DNA of 63,830 bases from Bacteroidales bacterium (GCA_030683155.1 JAUXMV010000096.1:1-63830), one strand, 5' to 3'; positions 23,832-33,450 are shown, counted from the first letter of the stretch. Made by a program: numbers and translations. Notes: a model not told the origin generated them from the sequence alone.

Positions 23832-24911
23832 TTAATTATGTATTGGAATTTCAAATACGAAACGAGAACCTCTAATATAATTATCAAATTTTTGCCAATA
23901 ACCGGTTTTTTTATCTTCTAGTTGAATCTTATATTCAATTGGTTCTCCGATCAATTCATTTGGATGTATTACACTTTCAAATATATTATTGTTGTCTACT
24001 GTGCTAAGTACTTGTAACCAATTTGACTTTTGCCAACGAATTTCTGTATCATATGATGAAACAACAAGCCATCCATCATTTGATAAAATGTCTTTATATA
24101 ATATACTTTCTAGATTTAGAATATCATTAAGCGCTAATCTAATTCCGTGTTCATTTGTTTGAATGATACAGCCTAATAGTAAACCTTGAGTGTGATCAAG
24201 TAAGTCTTTATTCTTTAATTCCGGAAAATTATTTTGAAGTGATTTTGGAAATCCAATTCCACTGTCACTGATCGCTACAGTTACTCGTTTTGAGGTCCTT
24301 TGCAATCCAACAAAGACTATTGATTTACCGTGGACTAAAGAATTTACAATTAGTTCGACCGCAGTTTTCGAAACTGTATTTTCTAATTTTATGTCTAGTC
24401 CTTTAAATATTTCACTACATCTTAAATTAAAATTAGGCCTAATTTTAGTTTTTAAATGATTTTTATGAATCACAAATTCTTTTGGATCTAGGCTTTCTCT
24501 GATTACATCAGCATAATATATAATTTTTGTATTTGGATTTGTTTTTTCAGTCAAAATTCCACCAATTCTTTCAGAATCAAATTCAAATACATTTAAATTC
24601 TTTGAGATTTCGACAAATGACACATCTCTTAAGAATCCCAATAAATCTGGTTTCCAGTCAAATATTATTTTTTGTGGTTGTCCAATAAAGCTGGAAATAT
24701 TATGGGCTATTGAAATAAAAGCAGTAAGTCCAGCCATTGATACTTGACCATATGTAAGTTGACTTGCATCCCAGAGAACTTTTGGACTCTCTCCTTTTCT
24801 ATAAGCTGCTCTAAGTTTTGCTAACCTAGGTGCGATATATTTATGCAAACTATTGATACTTGTTAAGGGCCCAATATCTATTTCTATAATTTTATACATG
24901 GTGTTTGTCAT
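23832..24911 (-). CDS. STAS-like domain fused to GHKL (anti-sigma-type) ATPase
   Basis: Residues about 40-115 of 359 (VLWDASQLTYGQVSMAGLTAF, then IIFDWKPDLLGFL) resemble a STAS/anti-anti-sigma fold. Residues about 180-345 are a GHKL ATPase with N-box ELIVNSLVHG (186-195) and G1 box ISDSGIGFP (214-222). There is no membrane helix and no phospho-acceptor His segment, so it is more like SpoIIAB/RsbW-type switch kinases than a sensor histidine kinase. It heads the PRTase operon and probably controls it or senses the trigger. An alternative start is Met5 (24899). No Shine-Dalgarno decides between them. Confidence 0.72.
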   Translation of the reverse strand: MTNTMYKIIEIDIGPLTSINSLHKYIAPRLAKLRAAYRKGESPKVLWDASQLTYGQVSMAGLTAFISIAHNISSFIGQPQKIIFDWKPDLLGFLRDVSFVEISKNLNVFEFDSERIGGILTEKTNPNTKIIYYADVIRESLDPKEFVIHKNHLKTKIRPNFNLRCSEIFKGLDIKLENTVSKTAVELIVNSLVHGKSIVFVGLQRTSKRVTVAISDSGIGFPKSLQNNFPELKNKDLLDHTQGLLLGCIIQTNEHGIRLALNDILNLESILYKDILSNDGWLVVSSYDTEIRWQKSNWLQVLSTVDNNNIFESVIHPNELIGEPIEYKIQLEDKKTGYWQKFDNYIRGSRFVFEIPIHN

Positions 24912-25873
24912 TAGAAGGAATACTTCAGATAATTCTTAATTGTATAAGTAATATATTATCATTCTGAATTTTATTAGCCTTAGCAAGGTAAAAAAATGTC
25001 TAGTTGAAAGCGACAATGAAAAAAATATGCAGTTTCTTTAATCTTTCCCTTATCTTCTGTCTTAACATACCATATGGTATCTCTCTAACCACTCCCAAAA
25101 ACCAAACCCAGCCAGACAAATAAAAACCCAGAGGATCACTCACATTCCCTTTATCACCTATCAGTCAAATACTTTTATTGTAGTCTATCAGCATCATTCA
25201 AAACCATTTATCACGTTCAACATTAATTTTCTTAAATCCATCACGCGCCACTATCAACAATTTGTATTTTTCGTTTGCCTTACGGGCAAAACATATGCCT
25301 TGTAAGGGTCATCACCCGCCATCAGCCACAGGCTTTCGGAAGGATCATTTATATTTTAGCAGCCCAGTAACAGATTCAAGCCCCGGGAAGGAAAAGCAGG
25401 GGGGTGAGGACAGGAATCTTTTTCGCCATCGTTTCGGTTTGCGGCACTTAAGAAACCTTGCAAAAAGCTGGTTCACAAGCCCCCACAAAACACCCGAAAC
25501 AGATTGGGCGTAAAATTATGGAACAGCTTTTACATACACAAGCTTTTTTAAGAAAAAATTAACAAAAAAAATTATTTTGTTAGAAAGTTTAGAAAGTTAG
25601 AAAGATTTTATCACCCGTTTCTGTAATCTGTAATCTGTGACCTCTGATTTCTGACCTCTGATCTCAGATCTCTGATTTCTCACCTCTCATCACTCACCTC
25701 TCACCTCTCATCTCTCACCTCTCATCACTCACCTCTCATCACTCACCTCTCATCACTCACCTCTCATCACTCACCTCTCATCACTCATCTCTCATCACTC
25801 TCCTCTCATCTCTCACCTCTCACCTCTCATCACTCATCTCTCATCACTCACCTCTCATCACTAAAAAAAACAC
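24912..25873. other. gene-free stretch with a C/T-rich tandem repeat
   Basis: No credible gene was found. The frame at 25262-25513 has odd composition (PSATGFRKD, SPGKEKQGG) and no homology I recognise. From about 25640 to 25862 the plus strand is a degenerate tandem array whose best unit is the 14-mer CTCATCACTCACCT, mixed with CTGATTTCTGACCT. The same vocabulary reappears at 36540-36635. It shows no unique spacers. It separates the minus-strand defence block from a plus-strand operon. Confidence 0.7.
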
Positions 25874-25905
25874 TTGACAACTACCGCATGCCTGTATTAC
25901 CTTCG
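25874..25905 (+). promoter_or_regulatory. promoter of the lipoprotein/amidohydrolase operon
   Basis: TTG (25874-25876) and TACCTTCG (25898-25905) are separated by 21 bases and approximate TTG/TAnnTTTG. Transcription would start near 25911. That favours the ATG at 25950 over the one at 25914 for the first gene. Confidence 0.45.
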
Positions 25906-25949
25906 TTCTTTTTATGCGTATTCAGTTAACAATCAACCTTACTGTCAAT

Positions 25950-26450
25950 ATGTTGCAAAGAATTAAAGAACAGCAAAATCAAATCGCTTACCGGCTATTG
26001 CTGTGTTTCATGCTCATTGTTCTGGCATTGTCTTCTGCATCCTGCAGGATTCAGCTGCTGCCGGCCTACGACGAAAAAATGATTGATGCCATTGAGCAAA
26101 CAGCCCGCAAGGTGGACCTTTTGTATATCCTGCTCCTCGACCAAGATGCCGCCGACAGCCCAGGCCGGCAATATTCACAATGGATGGATGTTTATGCCGG
26201 CATCGAAGCCGACCTTGGCCTTTTGCAGCTGAAAAGCGCCGGCAAACCGCTCAACCAACATTCGGAGAGGATATGCGAACTCACGCTGGAGACATGGCAG
26301 AAATACAAGCAGCAGCACAAAAAGGACGGAAACATTTCCGACGAAACTATTACCCTAAACCGCATGTATATGAGCGAATTCTTTCATACCATGCTCGTTG
26401 CAGAGAAAGCAAAAGAAATGACCAACAGCACTTCAGTAAAAAAACAATAG
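25950..26450 (+). CDS. small predicted lipoprotein, unknown function
   Basis: From ATG 25950 the 166-residue protein has a basic start, a hydrophobic stretch (LLLCFMLIVLAL) and the lipobox-like SSASC, which predicts a lipoprotein signal. The mature part is helical (DEKMIDAIEQTARKVDLLYILLL). Starting at 25914 would place the codon almost on the promoter. The gene ends 3 bases before the next one and is the first of a three-gene operon leading to an amidohydrolase-like protein. I do not recognise the family. Confidence 0.6.
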   Translation: MLQRIKEQQNQIAYRLLLCFMLIVLALSSASCRIQLLPAYDEKMIDAIEQTARKVDLLYILLLDQDAADSPGRQYSQWMDVYAGIEADLGLLQLKSAGKPLNQHSERICELTLETWQKYKQQHKKDGNISDETITLNRMYMSEFFHTMLVAEKAKEMTNSTSVKKQ

Positions 26451-26453
26451 CCC

Positions 26454-26786
26454 ATGAAAGCAGATTTCAATATGGAAGAAGTGGCACTCAGTATGCTTTC
26501 TGCCCTTCAGGGGGAACTGAAAAAAGACTGGCCTGCTGCGAAAGCAACAATGGAAAGCTTCATGCGAAGGCATCAAAAAATTATGGAGGTTGAAGCCATT
26601 TACCGCATTAACGGTCAGCTTGATGAAGAAAATTACAAATCACGCCTTGAGGACAAAAAGCGTTTGATGGAAGCCCAGCTCGAAGCCGTGAAAGTTGTTA
26701 CAAAGGCAATGGCGCAGAAAGCCGCCAATGCCGCCATCGAAGTCCTTGAAAGTGCAGTGCTTCTTGCATTGAAAGGATTGATTTAG
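26454..26786 (+). CDS. small helical protein, unknown function
   Basis: The 110-residue protein appears all-helical and amphipathic (MLSALQGELKKDWPAAKATMESFMRRHQ, split by short linkers), with an Ala-rich C-terminus. It has no signal peptide. It lies 3 bases after the lipoprotein gene and 28 bases before the amidohydrolase gene, so it probably forms a complex with one of them. I do not recognise the family. Confidence 0.55.
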   Translation: MKADFNMEEVALSMLSALQGELKKDWPAAKATMESFMRRHQKIMEVEAIYRINGQLDEENYKSRLEDKKRLMEAQLEAVKVVTKAMAQKAANAAIEVLESAVLLALKGLI

Positions 26787-26814
26787 AATCATACCCAACC
26801 TAAAAAACAACATT

Positions 26815-28113
26815 ATGGAAAATCGCTTTTTTAATGCCCACACCCACATTTTCACTTTGCAGCAGGTACCTGATCAATTTGCAAAGGGATACTTTTCCAT
26901 TTTCGCAAAAACAATCTCTATCTCCTGGCTGAGAAAAGTCGGGGCTTTGGCATGGCTCATCAAAACCATTCCCAAACTTTACCGCAACAAAGACGATGTG
27001 TCTATGGCCGAAAGGCTTATCAACCTCGTAAAGCATGGCGAGGAAAGGAAAGACCGGCCAATCAGTCAGCAGGCAATTTTTGATACGCTGAGGGCCTATT
27101 ATCCGGCCAAAACTGCTTTTATAGTGCTCCCGATGGACATGGAATATATGGGCGCTGGTTCCATTCCGGAAGGCTATATGACACAGATTGAGCAACTTGA
27201 AAAGATAAAATTGCAGGCAGTTTATACGGATACCTTCTTTCCTTTTCTTTTTGCCGATCCGAGAAGATTTGTTGCTGACCCTGAATATCTTTCTTTTGTG
27301 AAGACAAAACTCGGTTCAGGAATATTTTCCGGCTTAAAAATGTATCCCGCTTTGGGCTATTGGCCGTTCGACAAAAACCTGAAACCATTGTATGACTTTT
27401 GTATTCAGTACAATATTCCTCTCATGACACATTGTGCTGCAGGCGTGGTACATAGCAGAAGTCCGCGACCGAAAACTTTCAGCACACATCCCATGAATCC
27501 GGACATCCGTCTGCAAGGGAAAAAGCCTAAACACTACACAGTCCATTTTTCAAACCCTCTCAGTTTTCACTGCCTGATGGACAGCAAGCTTTTGGCTGCC
27601 TACTGGAAAGTTCCGGAAGAGGAAGTCAGTGCCTATGAAAAGTTGAAGGTCTGTTTCAGTCATTTTGGCGGAAGCAGCGAATGGAAACGTTATCTCAAAA
27701 TACCCTGGGTTCCCGACAGAGACGATGCAGAAAGTGAGGGCGAATTCAAATCCCTTCAAATCAAAAACTGGAACTACAACCTGAAACCCAAAGATTCGGA
27801 TTACTCATGGTTCAGCATCATTCGCGAGATGATGGAACGCTACGAAAATGTGTATGCCGACATCAGTTTCATGCTTCACGATCAGGAAACATGGCCGCTG
27901 CTAAAGGTTTTGCTTGCCAACAAAGTCTTGAAATTCAGAACAAGGGTGTTGTTTGGAACTGATTTTTATGTAGTTGCCCAAATGGGCAGCGAACGTGAGC
28001 TCAGCCTCGGTCTGCGTGCTTATCTGGGCGAAGAGTTTTTCATGCAAATTGCGAAAACCAATGTAGAGAATTTCCTGAGTACAAAAATCCACGAACCTAC
28101 TGTCGAAAGCTGA
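26815..28113 (+). CDS. amidohydrolase-superfamily (TIM-barrel metal hydrolase) protein
   Basis: The 432-residue protein starts with NAHTHIF, the N-terminal HxH metal motif (residues 6-10). It continues with MTHCAAG (about residue 203), CFSHFGGSS (about 280) and LFGTDFYV (about 380), giving the remaining His and terminal Asp of an amidohydrolase-2-type barrel. The insert with EWKRYLKIPWVPDRDD is unusual. The substrate is unknown; relatives include decarboxylases and hydrolases. Its co-transcribed neighbours are a lipoprotein and a helical protein, a combination for which I know no pathway. Confidence 0.75.
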   Translation: MENRFFNAHTHIFTLQQVPDQFAKGYFSIFAKTISISWLRKVGALAWLIKTIPKLYRNKDDVSMAERLINLVKHGEERKDRPISQQAIFDTLRAYYPAKTAFIVLPMDMEYMGAGSIPEGYMTQIEQLEKIKLQAVYTDTFFPFLFADPRRFVADPEYLSFVKTKLGSGIFSGLKMYPALGYWPFDKNLKPLYDFCIQYNIPLMTHCAAGVVHSRSPRPKTFSTHPMNPDIRLQGKKPKHYTVHFSNPLSFHCLMDSKLLAAYWKVPEEEVSAYEKLKVCFSHFGGSSEWKRYLKIPWVPDRDDAESEGEFKSLQIKNWNYNLKPKDSDYSWFSIIREMMERYENVYADISFMLHDQETWPLLKVLLANKVLKFRTRVLFGTDFYVVAQMGSERELSLGLRAYLGEEFFMQIAKTNVENFLSTKIHEPTVES

Positions 28114-28277
28114 TGTGTATAAAGGACAGCACTCAACAAATGTCGGACACATTATGCCAATTGTAATTTTAAATAATCCGAAACCATTGTAAAATTACCT
28201 TCAATCAGAATGAATTATTTCTAATAAAAAAATTATTACACTTAATATCAAGTTATTAATCAACAAAACCAATTCAA

Positions 28278-29030
28278 ATGAAAACAGATGAACCTCCCTC
28301 AAAGATCAATCCCAAAAACATTATTGCCATCAGCATTGCCGGTCTGGCAGTGGTTACAACCTTATGGATCACAGGTAATGCGATGATTTGCAAGAATGTT
28401 GGCGGGATGGACATTGTGACCAAATCCATTCTGCCGCTTGTAGCCACCTGGATGGGTGCGATCATTGCCTACTATTTTGCCAAGGACAATTTCAATGCAG
28501 CGGCAGACCGTTATGACAGTATGATCGACAAACTTTCTCCGGAGGACAAGATGCGGTCGAAAAGCATTGAAAAGGAGATGATTCCGATCAAAGACATGAA
28601 AACTTTCCAGCTCAATGATATGATAAACAAATTAATCTTGAAGGACATACATAATGCGCCAGTGATGGAAGGGCTGCATCGATTTATTTTCCTTGAAGCA
28701 AAAAAATGCCGCTACATCATCCACCGGAGCATCTTCGACCGTTTCATCAGCAAAAAACTTATACAGTTTGAAACCATGAATGATAATATTAACAGCAACA
28801 TAAGAACACTTACCCTTAGCAACCTTATTGAAGAGAAGGATGAAGCAATCTTCAATTTTGTTCACCGCAGCATCGTTTACCTCCCTGTTACAGGCAACCT
28901 TCTTGATGCAAAGAAAGCGCTCGAAAGCAATAAGTTCAGTCAGGATGTAGTCATTACTAAAAACGGAAGATCCGACGAAGAAGTGCTTGGCTGGATTCCT
29001 GACACCCTCCTGCTGAGCGACTATAACTGA
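28278..29030 (+). CDS. membrane protein with two helices and a CBS-like cytoplasmic tail
   Basis: Two hydrophobic helices near the N-terminus (IIAISIAGLAVVTTLWI and ILPLVATWMGAIIAYYF, residues 12-68) precede a soluble tail. The tail ends in VYLPVTGNLLDAKKALE and DVVITKNGRSDEEVLGWIPD, a pattern like one half of a CBS pair, which binds adenine nucleotides in other proteins. The assignment of the tail is tentative. It is 164 bases from the amidohydrolase gene and seems separate. Confidence 0.55.
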   Translation: MKTDEPPSKINPKNIIAISIAGLAVVTTLWITGNAMICKNVGGMDIVTKSILPLVATWMGAIIAYYFAKDNFNAAADRYDSMIDKLSPEDKMRSKSIEKEMIPIKDMKTFQLNDMINKLILKDIHNAPVMEGLHRFIFLEAKKCRYIIHRSIFDRFISKKLIQFETMNDNINSNIRTLTLSNLIEEKDEAIFNFVHRSIVYLPVTGNLLDAKKALESNKFSQDVVITKNGRSDEEVLGWIPDTLLLSDYN

Positions 29031-29280
29031 GCCGGTCTCTTAGGTGGACAATAAGTTGCCGGGCATTTAAAGTCTAAAGGCGAGTGTGAATGTGTAATCT
29101 GCACTAAATGCTCCAGTCATCAATTTTAGCCTCAAGAAGATGTTTTTGTCATTCAAAACGTCAATTCAATGCATTACGCAGCCATCTTTTGTGCAAATGG
29201 TTTTGGTTAAATGCCAGCCATGATTTTAAAAAAGACCTCCCAAGTTATATCTGTTTAGATGATCCTGCCTTTTCAAAGGG

Positions 29281-29424
29281 GGGTCAATATCCCGGATTGT
29301 AGGTTTGATGTGATCAGGGAATTGCACTGTGCTGCCTGTCATCTAAGCTGTATTTGAAAATCGTTTACTTTTCTCCATACGGCAGCCTGTCACTCCGCTT
29401 TTCATTGAACAGCAAATAGACCAA
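29281..29424 (+). repeat. 144-bp direct repeat, first copy
   Basis: This stretch is nearly identical to 31966-32109, both starting GGGTCAATATCC and ending AATAGACCAA. It covers the last codons of the truncated GHKL gene on the minus strand. The two copies flank the AbiE pair and the truncated gene in the same orientation. It begins with the family A end block. The rest of the gap 29031-29401 holds nothing recognisable. Confidence 0.85.
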
Positions 29425-29827
29425 TCCTTTTTTGACCAGCTCGTTTTCTGTTAAAAATTTCAGAATATGGATTTTGAATTTTATCTGTTGAAGATATTCT
29501 CATAAACCCATTTACCAGTTGATCCCTATTCATTCCTTCTCCATTGTCAGAAACAATAAGTCTTCCCCCAATATCAGCAGAGTTTATAAAAGTATGACTT
29601 ACTTCCACAGCATCTGCATCATATGAATTCTTAACTAATTCGGAAACTGCTGTTTCTTGACGAGCAACAAGCTCATTTCCTAATCTATCTATCACACCAG
29701 CATCAACAGTGAAACGGATATTATCATTGTCAAAACTTGCAAGTTTTGAAGAATACTCCAATATTTTGCTGTAATTGGTGAGATCTTCAGTTAAAGTTTT
29801 AGCCAACTTCCCTGATGTTTTTTTCAT
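29402..29827 (-). pseudogene. truncated GHKL (Hsp90/MORC-like) ATPase gene, N-terminal 141 residues only
   Basis: The frame carries the N-box ELVKNSYDADA (about 82-92), VSDNGEGM (about 112-119) and the start of the G2 loop, AGQKRIGLFAVQ, then stops. In full-length relatives such as the 708-residue protein above, this loop reads GKKGVGRFA and 500 or more residues follow. The break lies inside the 144-bp direct repeat, and the second repeat copy also retains IGLFAV codons. The gene was therefore cut by a rearrangement at that repeat. Confidence 0.75.
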
Positions 29828-29872
29828 CCATATTATCCAGCATTAATTCTGATGTTAAAATTCACGATAATA

Positions 29873-30676
29873 TTATAAATTCATCTTACGAAGGTGTCTC
29901 AGAACTTCTCTTTCCGCTTTATCAAAATCGGGCAAATCCTTTATTTGATCATTCATTGATTTTTGCCAACGACCTTTGTACTGCGGCATTCGTTGTTCTA
30001 ACTTTTTGTGAAAATCAGAAGCCTTAAATCCTTTACTTTCACATTTAGCTCTAAATTCATTGACATAAAAGTCCACATCCATCCTATGAACTTCTAACAA
30101 ATACCAAATATCGTAAAAATCACGTGCTTGCATGCGCTGCATCACAGATCGTAATTTTTCCACTAAAACCTCCTCCAGTGGATAGCATAATAGCTTGTAC
30201 TCTTCCTGATCGGAATAATTTAGAATCATATTTTGCCAAACGGGAGCAAATACGAGTTTCTCTCTTCTCGAAATATCTACTTTAACACGTTTATTGTTTC
30301 CTTGTCCACCTAAAGGCCCTATATAACTGATATAAAAGTTAATGCCCCCATCTTCATGCTCATTATTGTCAATGATTTCTAAAGGAATGTTAGCCTCTTC
30401 CCGTATATATCCAAATATCTCTTCAAACCATTGAAAAATCTGGTCATTTGAAATTTCATCATTTAATAAGGTGAAATCAAGATCCTCTGAAAAGCGGTAG
30501 TCTTTGAAATACGCTTTTTTCAAAACTGTTCCTCCCTTAAATACAAGAGTTTTTGCCAAATTTTCATTTTCAGCAACCCCTTGTAAGATCCATGAAAGGA
30601 TATAATCCTTTTCAATTTGTTGGTCACGCACAACAATTGCACGTGCTTTATTTTGTATTTCGCTTGGTTTAATCAT
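29873..30676 (-). CDS. AbiEii/AbiGii-type nucleotidyltransferase toxin
   Basis: The 267-residue protein has the nucleotidyltransferase core FKGGTVLKK (about residue 43) and SEDLDFTLL (about 58-66), the GG...DxD pattern of AbiEii. Lys/Arg-rich C-terminal helices include MQARDFYDIWYLLE. AbiEii toxins add nucleotides to tRNA or other RNAs and stop growth on phage infection. The start overlaps the antitoxin gene by 4 bases, as usual for type IV-like AbiE operons. Confidence 0.9.
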   Translation of the reverse strand: MIKPSEIQNKARAIVVRDQQIEKDYILSWILQGVAENENLAKTLVFKGGTVLKKAYFKDYRFSEDLDFTLLNDEISNDQIFQWFEEIFGYIREEANIPLEIIDNNEHEDGGINFYISYIGPLGGQGNNKRVKVDISRREKLVFAPVWQNMILNYSDQEEYKLLCYPLEEVLVEKLRSVMQRMQARDFYDIWYLLEVHRMDVDFYVNEFRAKCESKGFKASDFHKKLEQRMPQYKGRWQKSMNDQIKDLPDFDKAEREVLRHLRKMNL

Positions 30677-31494
30677 GTGTAAATAGCCGATTTAATCGTT
30701 TCAATATCAATGTTCAGCATAATACTCCATTTGCTCAACAGCTTTCCATCCTTTGGTAATTCAGTATCGAGAACAACATACGATGCTGTTTTTATATTTT
30801 GCAGATCGTTAACAATCGGATTATTAATTTCCAGAGTTTCCAATAAAAAACCAAGTCTTTTAATGACTGCCTGAGAATTAAATTTTCGGGCATACTCAAG
30901 TAATTTGTCAAACTGTATTTTATCTTTTGATATGTAGATTGCTCTTGCAATTTCTACAATACCACCAGCATAGTCTGGTTTAAAAAGGCAGTCGATAAAC
31001 GTTTTTTCTAAATCTGAACATTTCACTTTGTGAAAGTTATCAATCCACATTTTTTTTACTCCAAAAAAGTGATCTAAATTATGGTAGATAAACTGAAAAG
31101 GAACATCTTTTACATTCATTGTCGAAGGCCGAATTTGTTTGGCTACGACAATTTGTTGCTTTAATGAAGGTTGAGTTATTAGGTTGTGAATTTGAAGTGC
31201 GGAATAGTATCCAATGTAATGATCTACTCCATTTACAAGATTCTCTGTCAGTAAGTGCCAATCAGGCATAAAACTTTCCGGGTCTTTCTCATAGGGAATG
31301 ATATAATAAACTCCATCTTTTATTCTCATCAATAAACCTCGCTTTGTCATGTCGCTCAAAAGCTGATTTACAGTTGGTTTTGACGACTTAGACAGAACTT
31401 CAAATGCTTCTGAACTTTTAAAGCAATGTTTCTCAATCCCGATAAAATGAGTCAAAAGTTCGTTGGATTTCGTTGAAATATTTTTACTTCTCAT
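30673..31494 (-). CDS. AbiEi-type antitoxin and transcriptional regulator
   Basis: The 273-residue protein has an N-terminal winged helix (FEVLSKSSKPTVNQLLSDMTKRGLLMRIKDGVYY, about residues 27-62) that binds operator DNA. The C-terminal AbiEi antitoxin domain follows (GYYSALQIHNLITQPSL, then CLFKPDYAGGIVEIARAI). AbiEi represses its own operon and blocks AbiEii indirectly. The 4-base overlap with the toxin gene and lengths match known pairs. No clear operator palindrome was seen upstream. Confidence 0.88.
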   Translation of the reverse strand: MRSKNISTKSNELLTHFIGIEKHCFKSSEAFEVLSKSSKPTVNQLLSDMTKRGLLMRIKDGVYYIIPYEKDPESFMPDWHLLTENLVNGVDHYIGYYSALQIHNLITQPSLKQQIVVAKQIRPSTMNVKDVPFQFIYHNLDHFFGVKKMWIDNFHKVKCSDLEKTFIDCLFKPDYAGGIVEIARAIYISKDKIQFDKLLEYARKFNSQAVIKRLGFLLETLEINNPIVNDLQNIKTASYVVLDTELPKDGKLLSKWSIMLNIDIETIKSAIYT

Positions 31495-31744
31495 AGTTCT
31501 AATGTCAGATTAAATCTCACTACAATGATACAAATAATAATTTATTAACCATCAGATTTTTTCAATAAATACTTTTTCATAGCTTATTTGTCAGCATTAA
31601 ACTTATTAAACTGATACAAATGATAAATGCTGCATACGGAGGGAAAATTTAAGTGCTTTAGGTTTTCTGAGGATTGAATTGTGTATCGGAGAAAATCAAA
31701 TGTGCTGAAATGAATGGCATGCTTCTAAGCATGGCACAAAATGA

Positions 31745-31900
31745 TTTTACATAGGCTATACCCCAATATATCTTCTCCCTGAGTGTACATCCCATTTTCT
31801 ATCGATTTATTCAAGACATAAAGATAAAAAACAGAATCATCCACCTTTATGATTTTTCGGAAATTTATTGGACATAAAATTGAAATCAAAGAACGACCAT
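31745..31900 (+). repeat. dispersed repeat family B, copy 5
   Basis: Landmarks are GCTATACCCC, CCCATTTTCTATCGATT, CAAGACATAAAGATAAAAAA and CCACCTTTATG, in the same order as the other copies. It lies next to the second 144-bp repeat. The gene-free stretch 31495-32329 is otherwise empty apart from that repeat. Confidence 0.65.
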
Positions 31901-31965
31901 TAAATCCTTGCGAAAAAACATCTTACGCTCCTTTGGATCTTTGAATCATTGACCTATTGTAAATG

Positions 31966-32109
31966 GGGTCAATATCCAGGAATGTAGGTTTGATGTGATC
32001 AGGGAATTGCACTGTGCTGCCTGTCATCTAAGCTGTATTTGAAAATCGTTTACTTTTCTCCATCCGGCAGCCTGTCACTCCGCTTTTCATCGAACAGCGA
32101 ATAGACCAA
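31966..32109 (+). repeat. 144-bp direct repeat, second copy
   Basis: It matches 29281-29424 base for base except a few substitutions. Its 3' edge retains codons for IGLFAV of a GHKL G2 loop on the minus strand, although no GHKL gene is present here. This indicates that the copy was made after or during the truncation of the gene at 29402-29827. Confidence 0.85.
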
Positions 32110-32329
32110 AAAACCATTACACTTCAGCAGGTTAATGACTCAATTTCTTGGACATTCGGTTATTCGGCTTAGTCTTGCTGGATGTACTACTATCTATCCA
32201 AATATTTGGGCATCAAGCCTGCAAACACATTTTCAAAGCGATTTTCATCAGAAAAGGTCACTTTACGTCAATGCCTAAAGCCCCTGCGGTTGGAAAAATG
32301 AATCTGTAATAAATGAAGAGATGGATTTC

Positions 32330-33450
32330 TTATTCATTCGTTGGATAAAGTAATTTGATTGTATGAAACCAATAAAAGAGGGCTTCTCCCTGTGACACAA
32401 ATTTTAATCGCTTGTTCAAATAATTGGAGTCTGCTTTTTTTATCAAATAGTCCGCCAATGGAATTTCTTTGCTGAACATCATAAATTCTTCCTTGTAATC
32501 TGTCAATATGATTGCAGCTAAATAAGCGGCTTTTGCACTGGCTACTTGTGCTTCCAATATGTCAAACCTGCCAAGAAAAACAAAATGTCTGAATTGGTTA
32601 ATGCCTGTATTTATCTCAACATATTTAGTTTTTTCATCCTCAGTTTTTAAGATGTCCTTTCTGGCAATGAGTAATGCGGTTTCAATGGTGTCTCTTAGAA
32701 CATGCTCTACTGATTCTATATTCCTTTCCGGTCGGTAAGCGATCTCTCCTATTGCTGATTCTGTATATGATTTTTTGAATACTTCCATATCAGTCAGCAA
32801 GTTAAACAAGCAACCAACATCAAACAGTTGCTTCATTATTTCCTTTTCCTTATCCATTTTATATGGAACACCTGTCGTATTTGGAGCAAATGCGGTAAGT
32901 TTATCCCCTGTAATTGAATTGATGTCAGGAGTTCTAACAATCACTGGCTCATTGGTTTGTAAAAGCCACTCTGTTACTAAGGCTTTTTCAATAACTGTTG
33001 GATAATGGTTGTCGGCAAAGAGAACATCAAGCAAAAATTCTCTTTCAGGATTGGAAATTACATTTCCCACCTTGTTTCTATTGGCAAATTTGAATTGAAG
33101 AAAAACTGGTAATGTGCTTTAGGAAGACCTCCATTGTAACTCCTTATTTCATCTAATTTCATTCGCGTGAACACACTTGATTCAACAATTTTTGAAAGAT
33201 ATTTTTCCAACTCCTCACGACTGATTTTCGGGCTTATGATAATGTCAATGTCAAAGGAGAACCTTTTAGGTTTTTCTAATAGAAGAATCAAACTTGTTCC
33301 ACCTTTGAAAATAAAATCCAAGCCCGTTAACTGCTATTGCTCTAACAAATACAAAGCATAAATCATGCTTTCCATCAAGTGAGGGTCTCTGCTGTATCTA
33401 TTTTTTTTCTCGGCAATCCATTCTGCTGAGAGTGATTTAATGTCAATCAT
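32330..33450 (-). pseudogene. decayed AbiEii-like nucleotidyltransferase (one stop, one frameshift)
   Basis: The intended start is ATG at 33448-33450, reading MIDIKSLSAEWIAEKKNRYS. An in-frame TAG follows LYLLEQ, then DFIFKGGTSLILLL and FSFDIDIII give the GG...DxD core. Near 33058-33070 the frame shifts by one base. The rest (LDVLFADNHYPTV, DKLTAFAPNTTGVPY, to the end) continues in a new frame. It aligns along its length with the intact gene 35389-36477. Two independent lesions make loss of function likely. Confidence 0.85.

Noticed and set aside
25262-25513. Open frame of 83 codons on the plus strand
   Set aside because: Odd composition, no ribosome site or promoter, and no recognisable family; treated as non-coding.
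25640-25862. Possible CRISPR array
   Set aside because: Units are only 14 bases long, degenerate and contiguous, with no unique spacers and no cas genes nearby.
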